From Rhizomonospora bruguierae (lineage in GTDB: Bacteria > Actinomycetota > Actinomycetes > Mycobacteriales > Micromonosporaceae): DNA of 64,000 nt. Under the pieces are notes generated by a model that was not told where the DNA came from, made no database searches, and was given only the letters and a program-made list of their open reading frames with translations. The DNA lies in NCBI RefSeq assembly GCF_018397995.1, contig NZ_BBQH01000015.1, positions 121,961 through 185,960 of the forward strand, written 5' to 3'. Within the stretch, counting starts at the first letter, position 1; each line of letters starts with the position of its first letter. This document shows positions 35,905 through 44,597 of the stretch, in pieces. Both the position numbers and the translations under genes were made by a program.

Positions 35905-37594
35905 TCGGCGGCTCCGCGAGGTAGGGCTGGAGGCGCTTCTTCGGGGCCAGCCATGACACCCACGGCGGCGCGTCCGGCTGCGCCTGCCACTGCCGCCCGA
36001 CCCGGTCCATGGCGATCGGGTAGATCGTCAGGGCGCCGTCGGCGGCGATGTGCAGGCGCAGGAAAATCTTGTAGTCATCGATTCCCTGGCCGGCGAACAG
36101 TTCGTTCACGTTCACCCCGAACTGGCTGGCGACCAGCAGGTACAGGCTGGTGAGCTGGGCCGCGACCAGGCCGGAGACCGGGCCGTAGAGCACGGCCGCA
36201 GCGACCAGCGGCAGCGGCCACGGCCAGTCCACGAACGGCAGGTGCAGCCACGCCCAGGCGCCGAGCGCGCCCAGCGTCAGGTGCGCCAGCCCGTGCCCGA
36301 TGCCGAGCAGCCAATGCTGCGGGTGCCGTTTCGCGCTCGCGTTCGGCGGCCGTGCGAACAGCACCGCGCCCCCCATGACGAGCAGCACCATGATCCCCAA
36401 TGGCACACTGAACAGCCGGCGCACCACCTCGTCGGTGCGGGTCGCCGCGCCGACCATCGCCAGCATCAGCAGTGTGTGCAGCACCCCGAGCATGGTGGCG
36501 AAGCCCGGGTTCCGGAACGGCAGCCGCGCGAACACCCCCCAGGCGAGCCGCCGCGACGTCGGCGCCGTCGGGTACCGCGCGGCCAGGTCGTACGCCTGGC
36601 TCGGGCTCTTCTTGCGGTTGATCGCGTCCTTCGGCGGCACCGTGATCCGCTCCGGAAGCTTGTGCGTCGGGTACAGGTACGCCCCGCCCCCGCCGCAGGT
36701 GATCAACTGCCGGTGCCGGCCCGTGTAGCGCGCGTAGTGGTGCAGGTCCCCGGAGAGCATCAGCGGCACGCGCGCACCAGTCGGCGCGATGATCGTGCGG
36801 ACGAAGTAGTCGATCGTGTCGTACGCCTGCGGCTTCGTCGCCGACTTCACCCAGGTCGGCTCCGGCGAGCACAGGATCACCCGGTCGCCCGGCCGAAGCT
36901 GCTTCGCCGCCTCCTGGAAGTAGATCAACTGCGGGTCGTCCAGGTACGCGCCCGACTGCTCGTCGATCGCGAACAGCCACCACCGCTGCGGCAACTCCAC
37001 CACGAAGTACGACCGGGACTGTTCGATCCGCCACGCGCCGACGTTGTCGCTGCGCACCTTCACGAACAGCCGCAGGAACGCGGTCAACCCGTCGTACCAG
37101 TCATGATTCCCCGGTACCGCGTAGAGCGTCGGCGCCACCGCCTCCGGCCCCGGGTTCGGGAACGCCGCCGCGTAAGGGCCCTTGCACCGGTCCTCGTACG
37201 CGTCCGCGCTGGCCGTCGGGTACACCTGGTCGCCACCCATGACGAGCACCTGGCCGCGCGGCAACTCCCGGCCGTCGACGGCGAGCGAGGGCTGGGCGAG
37301 CAGGTAGGCGATGCTGTACGTGCTGTGGAACCCGTCGCCCAGGTCCGCCACGTAATCCAGCCACAGCTCCCCGCCCGTGCCCGGCTGGGAGTGCACCTGA
37401 GCGCCGAGCGCGTTCTGTAACTCCCGCTTGTCCAGGTACGCGCCGAACAGCGCCGCGAGCAGCGTCCGCAGCCCGGTGCTGAGCAGCAGAAACGGCGCCA
37501 ACCACGGCACCGGCCGGCGGGGGGTGAAGCCCAACTCCATCGGGTCCAGGCTGCGGGGGCGGCGCAACTCGGGCGCTTCGTGCTCGTCCGTCAC
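35891..37594 (-). CDS. membrane-bound calcineurin-like metallophosphoesterase
   Basis: 567 residues from GTG 37594; the frame is open to 37813 across the tRNA, which cannot be coding. Phosphoesterase motifs: GGDQVYP, GNHDWYD, SGDLHHYARY. An N-terminal hydrophobic segment and five or so C-terminal membrane helices surround the catalytic domain, so it likely acts on a membrane or envelope phosphoester. Substrate not deducible. Confidence 0.88.
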   Translation of the reverse strand: MTDEHEAPELRRPRSLDPMELGFTPRRPVPWLAPFLLLSTGLRTLLAALFGAYLDKRELQNALGAQVHSQPGTGGELWLDYVADLGDGFHSTYSIAYLLAQPSLAVDGRELPRGQVLVMGGDQVYPTASADAYEDRCKGPYAAAFPNPGPEAVAPTLYAVPGNHDWYDGLTAFLRLFVKVRSDNVGAWRIEQSRSYFVVELPQRWWLFAIDEQSGAYLDDPQLIYFQEAAKQLRPGDRVILCSPEPTWVKSATKPQAYDTIDYFVRTIIAPTGARVPLMLSGDLHHYARYTGRHRQLITCGGGGAYLYPTHKLPERITVPPKDAINRKKSPSQAYDLAARYPTAPTSRRLAWGVFARLPFRNPGFATMLGVLHTLLMLAMVGAATRTDEVVRRLFSVPLGIMVLLVMGGAVLFARPPNASAKRHPQHWLLGIGHGLAHLTLGALGAWAWLHLPFVDWPWPLPLVAAAVLYGPVSGLVAAQLTSLYLLVASQFGVNVNELFAGQGIDDYKIFLRLHIAADGALTIYPIAMDRVGRQWQAQPDAPPWVSWLAPKKRLQPYLAEPPITIR

Positions 37595-37716
37595 GATCCC
37601 GCAGCCTAGGTCGTCGATGGCTATCCGGCGAGCGGCTACCCGACTCGGCTCGGCGCCATCGCCGAGGGTGCCCGCGAGACGCGCAGGCGGCTCGTCGCGT
37701 ACACTTGCCCAACGTT

Positions 37717-37789
37717 GCCGCCTTAGCTCAGTCGGCAGAGCGACGCACTCGTAATGCGTAGGTCGACGGTTCGATTCCGTCAGGCGGCT
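37717..37789 (+). tRNA. tRNA-Thr (anticodon CGT)
   Basis: Full cloverleaf: acceptor GCCGCCT/AGGCGGC with discriminator T, D arm GCTC/GAGC, anticodon stem ACGCA/TGCGT with loop CTCGTAA, T arm GACGG-TTCGATT-CCGTC. CCA is not encoded. Confidence 0.97.
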
Positions 37790-37800
37790 CGGCAACACAA
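37750..37800 (+). other. likely attL of the prophage (tRNA-Thr 3' half)
   Basis: Integrase lies 60 bp beyond the intact tRNA 3' end, the normal arrangement for a phage that integrates into a tRNA and restores it. No second copy of the T-arm/acceptor segment was noticed up to 64,000, so attR is outside. Exact core limits unknown. Confidence 0.5.
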
Positions 37801-37833
37801 AGGCCCTGGTCAACCCACATGACCAGGGCCTTT
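37799..37833. terminator. bidirectional terminator between tRNA-Thr and integrase
   Basis: AAAGGCCCTGGTC / GACCAGGGCCTTT, perfect 13-bp stem, 9-nt loop, with A and T flanks that serve both directions. Confidence 0.88.
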
Positions 37834-37860
37834 GTCGCTCCCCCCAACGAGGGGCGTCTA

Positions 37861-39372
37861 TCAGGAAGATCGACGACGGCGCCTCTTGGCAACAAGATCG
37901 GCAACAGGAGTGCCGAACAGCGCCTTGTTCATCCGCTTCGCCGCCCTACGCGTCATCTCCACGCCGACATCCTGATACCCGCGCGTCGTCCGTGAATCGG
38001 CATGGCCGAGCACCTCCTGAATGACCGACAGATCCTCGCCCATGTCCAACAACGTCGTCGCCGTCGTGTGGCGCATGACGTGCACCCTCGCGTCCCCCAC
38101 GCCCGCCTCGGCCAGGATGCTCTTCCACTCCGCCCAGTCCACCCGCGGGTCGATCGGCGCACCGTCCACCTGAGCGAACACAAGGTCGAGATCCAGCCAC
38201 CGGTTGCCGGCCAGCAACCTCTCCTGCGCCTGCGCGGCGCGGTGCTCCTCCAGCAACTTCACCACGTTCGGCGGCAGTGCTACCGTCCTGGCGCGCGGCC
38301 GCCGACGCCAGCCCTTCGGTCGAGTGAACACCAGCCCGCCCTCTATTCGATCCGGACATGATGCCGCATGCCCCACACAGTCCTGGGCGCACGGCGGTGG
38401 GCAGCCCCGCCTGTGCGCCCGGTGCCTCGTGCAGTCCGGCAGACACGGCTGCGGACACAGACCGCCCGGCCGGCCCTTGTGCTTGCCCGGGCAATCCGGC
38501 GGGCACGGCGGCGGGCAGCCCGGTCGATGTCTCGCGCAGTTTTTCGGGCACGACTTGAAGCGATGCAGGCCCTTCGGGTTGTGTTTGCGTGGCCGGCCGC
38601 CGCACGCGTGCGGATCCTTGCAGCCATGTCGCCACTTCAGCCGCTGGATCTGCCACTGGATGCTGATGACGCCCTCATCCAGATCCAGGTCGTCCCACCG
38701 CAGCCCCAGCGTCTCACCCTGCCGCGGGCCGATGGCCAGCCCGACGAACCACCGGGCAGCGTTGCGCCGGCCCCGGGCCACCTCGAGCACCCGGCGGCTC
38801 TCCGCCTTGCTCAGCGACTCCTGCGCCACCGTCGGCGAGCCCGGCGGGTCGAGCAGCTTCGCGACGTTGCGGCCGACCTTGCCTCGCCGCAGCGCGATCT
38901 CCAGCCCCCGGCGGATCACGGCGTGGGTTTTCAGCACATGGCCTTCACTGCACGGCGCCGGCTTGCCGTCAACTTTCCGGCTGTACATCGCGCGGTACAG
39001 CCGATCCAGGTGGTCCGGCTCCAATGCGTCCAGTCGGATGCTGCCCATCTGGGGGAAAATCCAGCAGCGACAGCGCGACCAGTAGTCGTCCAGCGACCGT
39101 GGCGCCAGCGCCCGCTTGCCGTACGGCGCGATGTCCGTCAGCCACGTCGTGAACCACTGCTCGACGGTGGGCACCCGGCCCGGCTGTGGCTTCCGGCCGG
39201 CACCCACCTCGCGCAGTAGCACACGCAGTTTCCGACGCACATCCTCGGGTGTCGCGCCCCGTCGGTATCGGCGGTCCAACTTCCCGTTCGCCTTGTGCCC
39301 AACGGTCACCGCCGCGCGGTAGCCGCCCTCCGCCGCGAAGATCGGAATATCAGCCAGGTCCGGCAACTCCAT
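37861..39372 (-). CDS. int: tyrosine recombinase integrase with Cys/His-rich insertion
   Basis: 503 residues. Catalyses phage insertion at attB. N-terminal SAM-like core-binding domain, then catalytic residues R217 (GPRQGE), K353 region, H431-x-x-R434 (HVMRHTTAT), H457 and nucleophile Y466 (RTTRGYQDV). Between R217 and the K/His boxes lies an insertion at residues 251-339 with 14 cysteines, built on three C-P-x-P-C-x-x-D-C-x-x-H units; probably a zinc-binding module. Such insertions occur in other actinobacterial integrases, as I recall. Downstream of the small membrane protein gene, probably co-transcribed. Confidence 0.95.
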   Translation of the reverse strand: MELPDLADIPIFAAEGGYRAAVTVGHKANGKLDRRYRRGATPEDVRRKLRVLLREVGAGRKPQPGRVPTVEQWFTTWLTDIAPYGKRALAPRSLDDYWSRCRCWIFPQMGSIRLDALEPDHLDRLYRAMYSRKVDGKPAPCSEGHVLKTHAVIRRGLEIALRRGKVGRNVAKLLDPPGSPTVAQESLSKAESRRVLEVARGRRNAARWFVGLAIGPRQGETLGLRWDDLDLDEGVISIQWQIQRLKWRHGCKDPHACGGRPRKHNPKGLHRFKSCPKNCARHRPGCPPPCPPDCPGKHKGRPGGLCPQPCLPDCTRHRAHRRGCPPPCAQDCVGHAASCPDRIEGGLVFTRPKGWRRRPRARTVALPPNVVKLLEEHRAAQAQERLLAGNRWLDLDLVFAQVDGAPIDPRVDWAEWKSILAEAGVGDARVHVMRHTTATTLLDMGEDLSVIQEVLGHADSRTTRGYQDVGVEMTRRAAKRMNKALFGTPVADLVAKRRRRRSS

Positions 39373-39375
39373 GAC

Positions 39376-39933
39376 TCAGGAACCGTACCTGCCAGAGCCC
39401 GGCACGGCACCCTCTTCGCGCCGGCGAGTCAATCGACGCACGTTGCTGTCGCCGCCCGTGTCCTCCACGCCGTCGGCGTAGCCCTCCCAGTGCGCGGCCT
39501 TCAGCGCCTGCGGCATCTGATCAGCGATCCGGGCGACCACCCGGCTGAGTCGCCGCAGCTCGTCGGTGTTCCGGTTGTGCAGCTTCTGCAACTCGGCCAG
39601 CACCGCGGCCAGCTGCTCGTCGACATGCGCCTCCAATGCCTCGCGATGCTCGGCCACCTGTCCCTCCAGCCGCGCCAACGTCGCGCGCTGACCTGTCGCG
39701 ACACGGCGGTGCATGGCGGTGATCGCGCCGAGCATGCAGGACACCACCGACAGCGCGCCGGCCGCGACCACTGCGGACACGGCGCCAACGGCGAGATCCC
39801 GGCTGTGCAGCATCCACGTCATCGCCAGCAGGACGAGTGCGGCGAGCCAGAAAAACACCGCCGCGGCGACGAGGGCGTCGAGCCAGATGTGCCCCGCTCG
39901 AGGTGGGCCGGGGATGAGTTTGCTCAAGGGCAT
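39376..39933 (-). CDS. phage membrane protein with coiled coil
   Basis: 185 residues, ATG 39933. Two hydrophobic helices (about 18-45 and 50-70) followed by a long charged coiled coil (LEGQVAEHREALEAHVDEQL). Ends 3 bp before the integrase start, so co-transcribed. No family recognised; superinfection exclusion or membrane anchoring are possible roles. Confidence 0.7.
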   Translation of the reverse strand: MPLSKLIPGPPRAGHIWLDALVAAAVFFWLAALVLLAMTWMLHSRDLAVGAVSAVVAAGALSVVSCMLGAITAMHRRVATGQRATLARLEGQVAEHREALEAHVDEQLAAVLAELQKLHNRNTDELRRLSRVVARIADQMPQALKAAHWEGYADGVEDTGGDSNVRRLTRRREEGAVPGSGRYGS

Positions 39934-40090
39934 GGTGGGTCGGCCTCCCGTGAGGTGCGTGCCTTTCGCGACCCCCCGACGACTGCCCCGCCAGGGTGGA
40001 ATGGATCAAGACAACGAACGGTAGCGACCCAGATCACACCCCGGCATGGGATGATCGGACTGCATTCACCGACGACGGTCGAACGGTCGA

Positions 40091-40636
40091 CTACCCGGCA
40101 CTCCGCCGACCGGACGGCTTCGAGACATTCCGGGCAGCCAGCATGCGGATGCTCTCCCGCAGGAAGCGCTTCTCGCTCTCCGGCGTGTTCGGGTCGCGCA
40201 GCTTGCGCAGGATCTCCTGGATCTCTGGCTCCAACGGGACCTCGGGGGCCTGCTCCTGCGCCGCCGGGTCGCTCCAGTCCAGTGCCTGATACGCCAGCCT
40301 GGCCGGCACGCCTAGGCCGTCGAAGAAGGCGCGCACCTCGGATGCCCGTGGATCCTTCGTCCACTCGCCCGCACGCCACCGATAGAAGGCCGACTTGCTG
40401 ACGCCCGTGCGCTCGACGACCTGGGGGATGGTCAGACCAGCGGCGCCGGCGTCCTCAAGTACGCGCTTCACCAGTCTGGCGAAGCGCGTGCGACGGACAT
40501 GCAGCGGCACCGGCACCAATGCACCGTAAGTCCCGAACTCGGGAGCCTCTTCCCGCTGGCGGGCATCTTCCCGCACTCGGGCAGCTGGCGGCGAGTGTGT
40601 GCGGTTGACCACGAACACGGCTGAACTGGGCTGCAT
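40091..40636 (-). CDS. HTH regulator, probable phage repressor
   Basis: 181 residues if started at ATG 40636. HTH: LTIPQVVERTGVSKSAFYRWRAGE. C-terminal helical tail (EIQEILRKLRDPNTPESEKRF). No ribosome site is visible before ATG 40636. Three CCCG-N4-CGGG sites (40531-40582) lie inside its first 35 codons; a shorter protein from GTG 40516 or TTG 40519 would place them in its leader. Divergent from the excisionase-like gene; the layout is that of a lysogeny switch. Confidence 0.82.
   Translation of the reverse strand: MQPSSAVFVVNRTHSPPAARVREDARQREEAPEFGTYGALVPVPLHVRRTRFARLVKRVLEDAGAAGLTIPQVVERTGVSKSAFYRWRAGEWTKDPRASEVRAFFDGLGVPARLAYQALDWSDPAAQEQAPEVPLEPEIQEILRKLRDPNTPESEKRFLRESIRMLAARNVSKPSGRRSAG
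40531..40582. promoter_or_regulatory. operator cluster I: three CCCG-N4-CGGG sites
   Basis: TCCCG-AACT-CGGGA at 40531, TCCCG-CTGG-CGGGC at 40551, TCCCG-CACT-CGGGC at 40569. Spacing 20 and 18 bp, about two helical turns. Confidence 0.75.
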
Positions 40637-40693
40637 GAGTCAACCATAGAAGCTGATCAGTACTACCAAGAATCATACGAACGGCTGAGGTAT

Positions 40694-40778
40694 TCCCGCT
40701 TTCGGGAAGACGCCTCGGCGCGTACCGTCAGTCCCGTGAACGGGAACGCAACCACCTCAGATCTTCCCGAGATCGGGA
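40694..40778. promoter_or_regulatory. operator cluster II: three CCCG-N4-CGGG sites
   Basis: TCCCG-CTTT-CGGGA at 40694, TCCCG-TGAA-CGGGA at 40732 (covers the GTG start of the excisionase-like gene), TCCCG-AGAT-CGGGA at 40765. The AT-richer stretch 40640-40685 between clusters is the likely promoter zone. Confidence 0.78.
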
Positions 40779-41029
40779 CGGGCGAAGTCGTCATCGACGG
40801 CCAACCCCGCAAGCGCTACCTCTACTCGGTCGAGTCGGTGGCAGCCCTGCTCGGCGACATCACGGAGCGGTACGTCCGCAAGTTCATCGAGAGCGGCCAG
40901 CTCCGCTCCGTCAAACTCGGCCGCCGCAGGCTCGTGCCGCACGACGCCCTCAAGGAGTTCCTCGCGAACTACAACGTGCCCGTCGAGGACGACCCCGCCA
41001 ACGAGACCGCCCCCGCGCGGGCGGCATAG
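40736..41029 (+). CDS. excisionase-like HTH (MerR/AlpA-type) protein
   Basis: 97 residues, GTG 40736 lying inside an operator site. Winged-helix HTH_17 pattern: YSVESVAALLGDITERYVRKFIESGQLRSVKLGRRRLVPHDAL. Could be the Xis partner of the integrase or a Cro-like early regulator. No Shine-Dalgarno, possibly leaderless. Confidence 0.8.
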   Translation: MNGNATTSDLPEIGTGEVVIDGQPRKRYLYSVESVAALLGDITERYVRKFIESGQLRSVKLGRRRLVPHDALKEFLANYNVPVEDDPANETAPARAA

Positions 41030-41186
41030 GCCGGGCCGGGCGGGGCGCCCGCCATGGCCACCGGTTCGCGCCCCCGTCGCACCGGTGCCGCCCGGCCCCA
41101 ACAAAAAAGAGGCGCCGCTCGCGGCAACGAGTCGACGCCCCTGAACAGCACCACGTGGACCACACATCGAAGGGAGTTGGTCCCGC

Positions 41187-41579
41187 ATGCTCGATTCTCA
41201 GGCTAGCGAACCGGCCCGACAGCCGCAGACCGCCAGCGCGCAGCACCTACGCCGCACCATGTTCGCCGCCATCGCCGGCATCCACGCCGCCATGGCCGCC
41301 GCCGGCACCACCACTGCCATCCTCGCCGGACTGGATGCCCCCGCCCTCTACGGGATCGGCGCCATGGTCGCCGCCGGCGCCGGCTTCGGCCTCGCCGTCG
41401 CCCTCTTCCGCCACGTGCTGACCACCACCCTCAACGCCGTCGAGGGATGGGAGCAGCGGTACATCCGCTTCGCCGAAGGCCAGGCCCGCATCGCGGACGA
41501 GCAGCGGCAGCTCATCGCCACACAGACGCTGCGCCTGCGCTCGCTCGGCGCCATCACCCCGGCAGGGCCGACGTGGTGA
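41187..41579 (+). CDS. phage membrane protein
   Basis: 130 residues, AAGGGAG upstream of ATG 41187. Two hydrophobic helices (about 28-48 and 52-74) followed by a helical tail (RYIRFAEGQARIADEQRQL). First of four overlapping small genes. Function unknown. Confidence 0.65.
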   Translation: MLDSQASEPARQPQTASAQHLRRTMFAAIAGIHAAMAAAGTTTAILAGLDAPALYGIGAMVAAGAGFGLAVALFRHVLTTTLNAVEGWEQRYIRFAEGQARIADEQRQLIATQTLRLRSLGAITPAGPTW

Positions 41580-41752
41580 GGCGCACGGTCAACCTCGTCA
41601 TCTTCGTCACCGTCATCGGCCTGGTCGTCGTGGTCGCCGCGAACATCCGCCTGGTCTGGCGCGAGGTGCTCACCCTGCTCGTCCTCGACCTACTGGTCGC
41701 CAGTCCGCTGGTCATCCGCGAACTGAGGCGCGGGGGCGGTGACCACCAATGA
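41576..41752 (+). CDS. small phage membrane protein
   Basis: 58 residues from GTG 41576 (GTGA overlap). One or two hydrophobic helices, then RELRRGGG. Holin-like size, but its early-region position argues against lysis. Confidence 0.55.
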   Translation: MRRTVNLVIFVTVIGLVVVVAANIRLVWREVLTLLVLDLLVASPLVIRELRRGGGDHQ

Positions 41753-42021
41753 TCCAGGACGCCATCCTCACCGGCTCGCCGTGGGTCACCGCCATCGCGC
41801 AGGTTGCGGTCGCCGCCGGCACCGGCATCCTCGCCGCCGCCGTCATTCTGGCCCGCCGGACCCGCCGGTGCCCCAACTGCGGCGCCACCGCCGGCCGGCA
41901 CGCCGGGCGCCGCACCACCATGCCCGGACCGCAGGTGCCCACCACCGCCCAGCAGTACACCGGCCAGGTCTACCTGTCCGACCAGACGCGCCTCATGGAC
42001 GCCGTGCGAGGTGACCGATGA
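41749..42021 (+). CDS. small phage membrane protein with CxxC
   Basis: 90 residues, ATGA overlap. Single N-terminal membrane helix, then CPNCG and a Pro/Thr-rich tail. Function unknown. Confidence 0.6.
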   Translation: MIQDAILTGSPWVTAIAQVAVAAGTGILAAAVILARRTRRCPNCGATAGRHAGRRTTMPGPQVPTTAQQYTGQVYLSDQTRLMDAVRGDR

Positions 42022-42203
42022 AGGCGTTCACGGCGCTCGCCGCCAACGCCGCGGCCACGCACTGCGACACCTGCGGCCGCCCGCGCGACCACTGGAACCG
42101 CGGTGACCGGCTGTACAGTCCCACCTCCCCCGAGTGTCCGCGGTGCGTGCACGTCCTCATCGACGCCGACAAGGCCGCCTCGCGGCTGGAGGGCATGCTG
42201 TGA
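42018..42203 (+). CDS. small zinc-ribbon phage protein
   Basis: 61 residues, ATGA overlap. Two CxxC pairs (CDTCGRPRDHW and CPRCVHVL) form a likely zinc ribbon. Confidence 0.65.
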   Translation: MKAFTALAANAAATHCDTCGRPRDHWNRGDRLYSPTSPECPRCVHVLIDADKAASRLEGML

Positions 42204-43417
42204 CCGCCGCCGTCACCGATATCGCCACCCGCCGGGCGCCCAGCGTCATCGGGCAGATCACCCAGGACGACGGGCAGCGGTTCTACCTCATCGGCAGCGG
42301 CGACGACGCGCTGCGGCTGTGGTCGGTCACCACCGCCATCGGCGTGGTGTTCAAGGAGGGCCTCGTCCGCTGGGCCGCCAGCCTCGCCGCCGACGCGGCG
42401 TTCGCCGAACTGCCCACCGTCGTCGCCGCCAGCCGGCGCAAGGCGTGCGGCAACACCTACAACCGGTGCTACGAGAAGCACGGGCGCCAGACCCGGTGCG
42501 AGCGGTGCGCCTGCGGCGACTGCAAGGAGTGCGTCCGCAAGTTCATCGCCAACCGGCACTACGCCGAGAAATCGCGCCGCGCCGACGAGGGCAAGGCCGT
42601 CCACGACGCCATCGAATGGTGGGCGCTGCACGGACAGCTGCCAGCCGTCGACGAGCAGATCCGGCCGTACATCCGGTCGTTCCTGGCGTTCGTCAAGGAG
42701 TACGGCCTGACGCCCGACTCGTTCCTGATGAGCGAGGCCGTCGGCGTCAACCGGGCCGAAGGCTACGCCGGGACGCTCGACTGCGTCATCCGCTTCGACG
42801 CCCGCGCGTCCGACGCCGCCGCCGACCTGGTGGCCCGGGTGCTCGCCATCACCGTCGAGCAGGCGGTCGCCGAAGGGCGAACCGTCGATCTGATCGTCGA
42901 CTTCAAGACCCGCGAGAAAGAGCTGGGCGACCGCGGCCCCGAGTTCTGGGCTGAGCAGGCCCTGCAGGTGACCGCCTACCGGCGGGTGGAGACGGTGCAG
43001 ATCAAAGGCACCGACGTCGAGGTGCCGATGCCGGCCACCGACGGCGGCATGCTCGTCCAGCTCCGCCCGGACGGCGCGACCCCACGGCTGGTGGTCACCG
43101 ACGACCTGTCCTACGCGGCGTTCCTAGCCGCGCTGAACCTCTACCGCTGGTTCGTCGACTTCGGCACCGCCGCCGTGTCGGTGCGCAGCTTCCCGCTGCC
43201 CAAGCCGGAGAAGAAGGCGACGCCTGGCAAGGCCGCCGCGAAGCCGGCTGCCACGAAGGCGACCGCGCCCGCCAAGTCGGCGCCGGCCAAGAAGACGGCG
43301 GCCGCGCGCAGGACCACCGCCCCCGCCCGAACCGTCGCCGAGCGGGTGCTCGGCACGCCGCCCGGAACGCTGGCCACCTCCGGCGCCGGGCTGCGCGACG
43401 ACGAGATCCCGTTCTAA
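42200..43417 (+). CDS. PD-(D/E)XK nuclease (Cas4/RecB-like exonuclease) with Cys cluster
   Basis: 405 residues from GTG 42200 (GTGA overlap). Motifs in order: H135 (AVHDAIEW), E179, D194 (GTLDCVI), D234-F-K236 (VDFKT) and Q256-x3-Y260 (QVTAYRR), the RecB/Cas4-type core. Seven cysteines (C83, C90, C100, C103, C105, C108, C111) precede the core and could bind zinc or an Fe-S cluster. C-terminal Lys/Ala/Pro tail. Likely a recombination or end-processing exonuclease; the following gene may be its partner. Confidence 0.85.
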   Translation: MTAAVTDIATRRAPSVIGQITQDDGQRFYLIGSGDDALRLWSVTTAIGVVFKEGLVRWAASLAADAAFAELPTVVAASRRKACGNTYNRCYEKHGRQTRCERCACGDCKECVRKFIANRHYAEKSRRADEGKAVHDAIEWWALHGQLPAVDEQIRPYIRSFLAFVKEYGLTPDSFLMSEAVGVNRAEGYAGTLDCVIRFDARASDAAADLVARVLAITVEQAVAEGRTVDLIVDFKTREKELGDRGPEFWAEQALQVTAYRRVETVQIKGTDVEVPMPATDGGMLVQLRPDGATPRLVVTDDLSYAAFLAALNLYRWFVDFGTAAVSVRSFPLPKPEKKATPGKAAAKPAATKATAPAKSAPAKKTAAARRTTAPARTVAERVLGTPPGTLATSGAGLRDDEIPF

Positions 43418-43429
43418 GGAGCCCGACCC

Positions 43430-44596
43430 GTGTCCGGACGAATCCTCACCTTGCAGCGCCAGGCCCGCGAACTGGGCCGGCTGCGCATGGGCTGGAGCGA
43501 GCCCTACACCGACAAGTACGGCAAGGAGAAGCGCAAGCCGGTCAAGTCCACCACCTGGGTGCTCACCACTCCGCAGCGCGCCTACCTCGAGCCCGCCGTG
43601 GAGGCGTGGGGCGGCCAGGTGGAGGAGTGGCAGCCGCAGGGCAACGGCGCGAAGGTGTGGCGGATCGTCACCGACACCGACGCCATCGACGCGATCCTGC
43701 CGCCCGGCGACCCGTTGAGCCAGGCGTACGAGATGTGGAGCAGGGGCGGCTGCCAGCGGCGCTGCGATGGCGAGACCGAGCAGCTGTCCAACAAGCCGTG
43801 CCTGTGCCGCGCCGAGTTCGGTGACGAGTTCCACCTGCAGAAGCCCGAGGTCGTGTGCAGGCCGCACACGCGGCTGAACGTCGTGCTGCCGGACATGCCG
43901 GACCTCGGCGTCTGGCGTGTTGAAACGCACGGGTTCTATGCCGCCAACGAGATCGCCGCCGCCGTCGATTTGATTCGTCACGCCACCGGCGGCACGGTCG
44001 CCGTACCGGTGCGCTTGCGGATCGAGCCGCGCACCCGGGTCGCACAGGGCAAGACGAAGCAGTTCCTGGTGTTGGCCTTGGAGATCCGTGGCTCGACCGC
44101 CGGCCAGATCCTCGCCGGCCAGCCGGCCACCGTGGAGCTGGAGGGGACCGCGCAGCGCCGCGCGCTCGAGGCGGCGCCCGCCGCGGCGAACGGCACGCGG
44201 CCGGGCCCGGACTTCTACCATCTGGCCCGCGAGGCGCGGGACGGCAAGACCATCCGCCAGCTGTGGACACAGGCCAACCAGGCCGGCGCACTCGACCAGA
44301 AGCTCGCTGACTTCCTGAAGGGCCGCATTGCCGACCTGGAGCCGCCCGCGCCCCCGGCCGCCGACGTCCCGCAGCAGCCCGCCGCCGCGCCCGTCGAGGT
44401 GGTGGAGGGCGAGGCGGAGCCGGACGCGGACACCGTGTGGGCGCAGATCAACGCCCACGTCGGCAAGAACCAGAAGTGGTCGGCCGAGGAGCTGGAGAAG
44501 CGGGTCATCGCCCTGCTCAACAAGGACAGCGCGGAGGCGAACGGCTGGGAGCTGCAGCGGTTCCTGACCGCGCTGCGCAACGGCGAGGTGGCCTGA
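43430..44596 (+). CDS. phage metal-binding protein, Gp3/recombination-directionality-factor-like
   Basis: 388 residues, AAGGAG before GTG 43430. N-terminus RILTLQRQARELGRLRMGW and the Cys-rich GGCQRRCDGETEQLSNKPCL-C segment match a conserved actinophage family often labelled hydrolase/metal-binding or Gp3-like. I place it there from memory. C-terminal third is a helical region after a Pro/Ala linker. Next to the exonuclease, so a role in recombination (annealing or directionality) is plausible but unproven. Confidence 0.65.
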   Translation: MSGRILTLQRQARELGRLRMGWSEPYTDKYGKEKRKPVKSTTWVLTTPQRAYLEPAVEAWGGQVEEWQPQGNGAKVWRIVTDTDAIDAILPPGDPLSQAYEMWSRGGCQRRCDGETEQLSNKPCLCRAEFGDEFHLQKPEVVCRPHTRLNVVLPDMPDLGVWRVETHGFYAANEIAAAVDLIRHATGGTVAVPVRLRIEPRTRVAQGKTKQFLVLALEIRGSTAGQILAGQPATVELEGTAQRRALEAAPAAANGTRPGPDFYHLAREARDGKTIRQLWTQANQAGALDQKLADFLKGRIADLEPPAPPAADVPQQPAAAPVEVVEGEAEPDADTVWAQINAHVGKNQKWSAEELEKRVIALLNKDSAEANGWELQRFLTALRNGEVA

Positions 44597-44597
44597 C

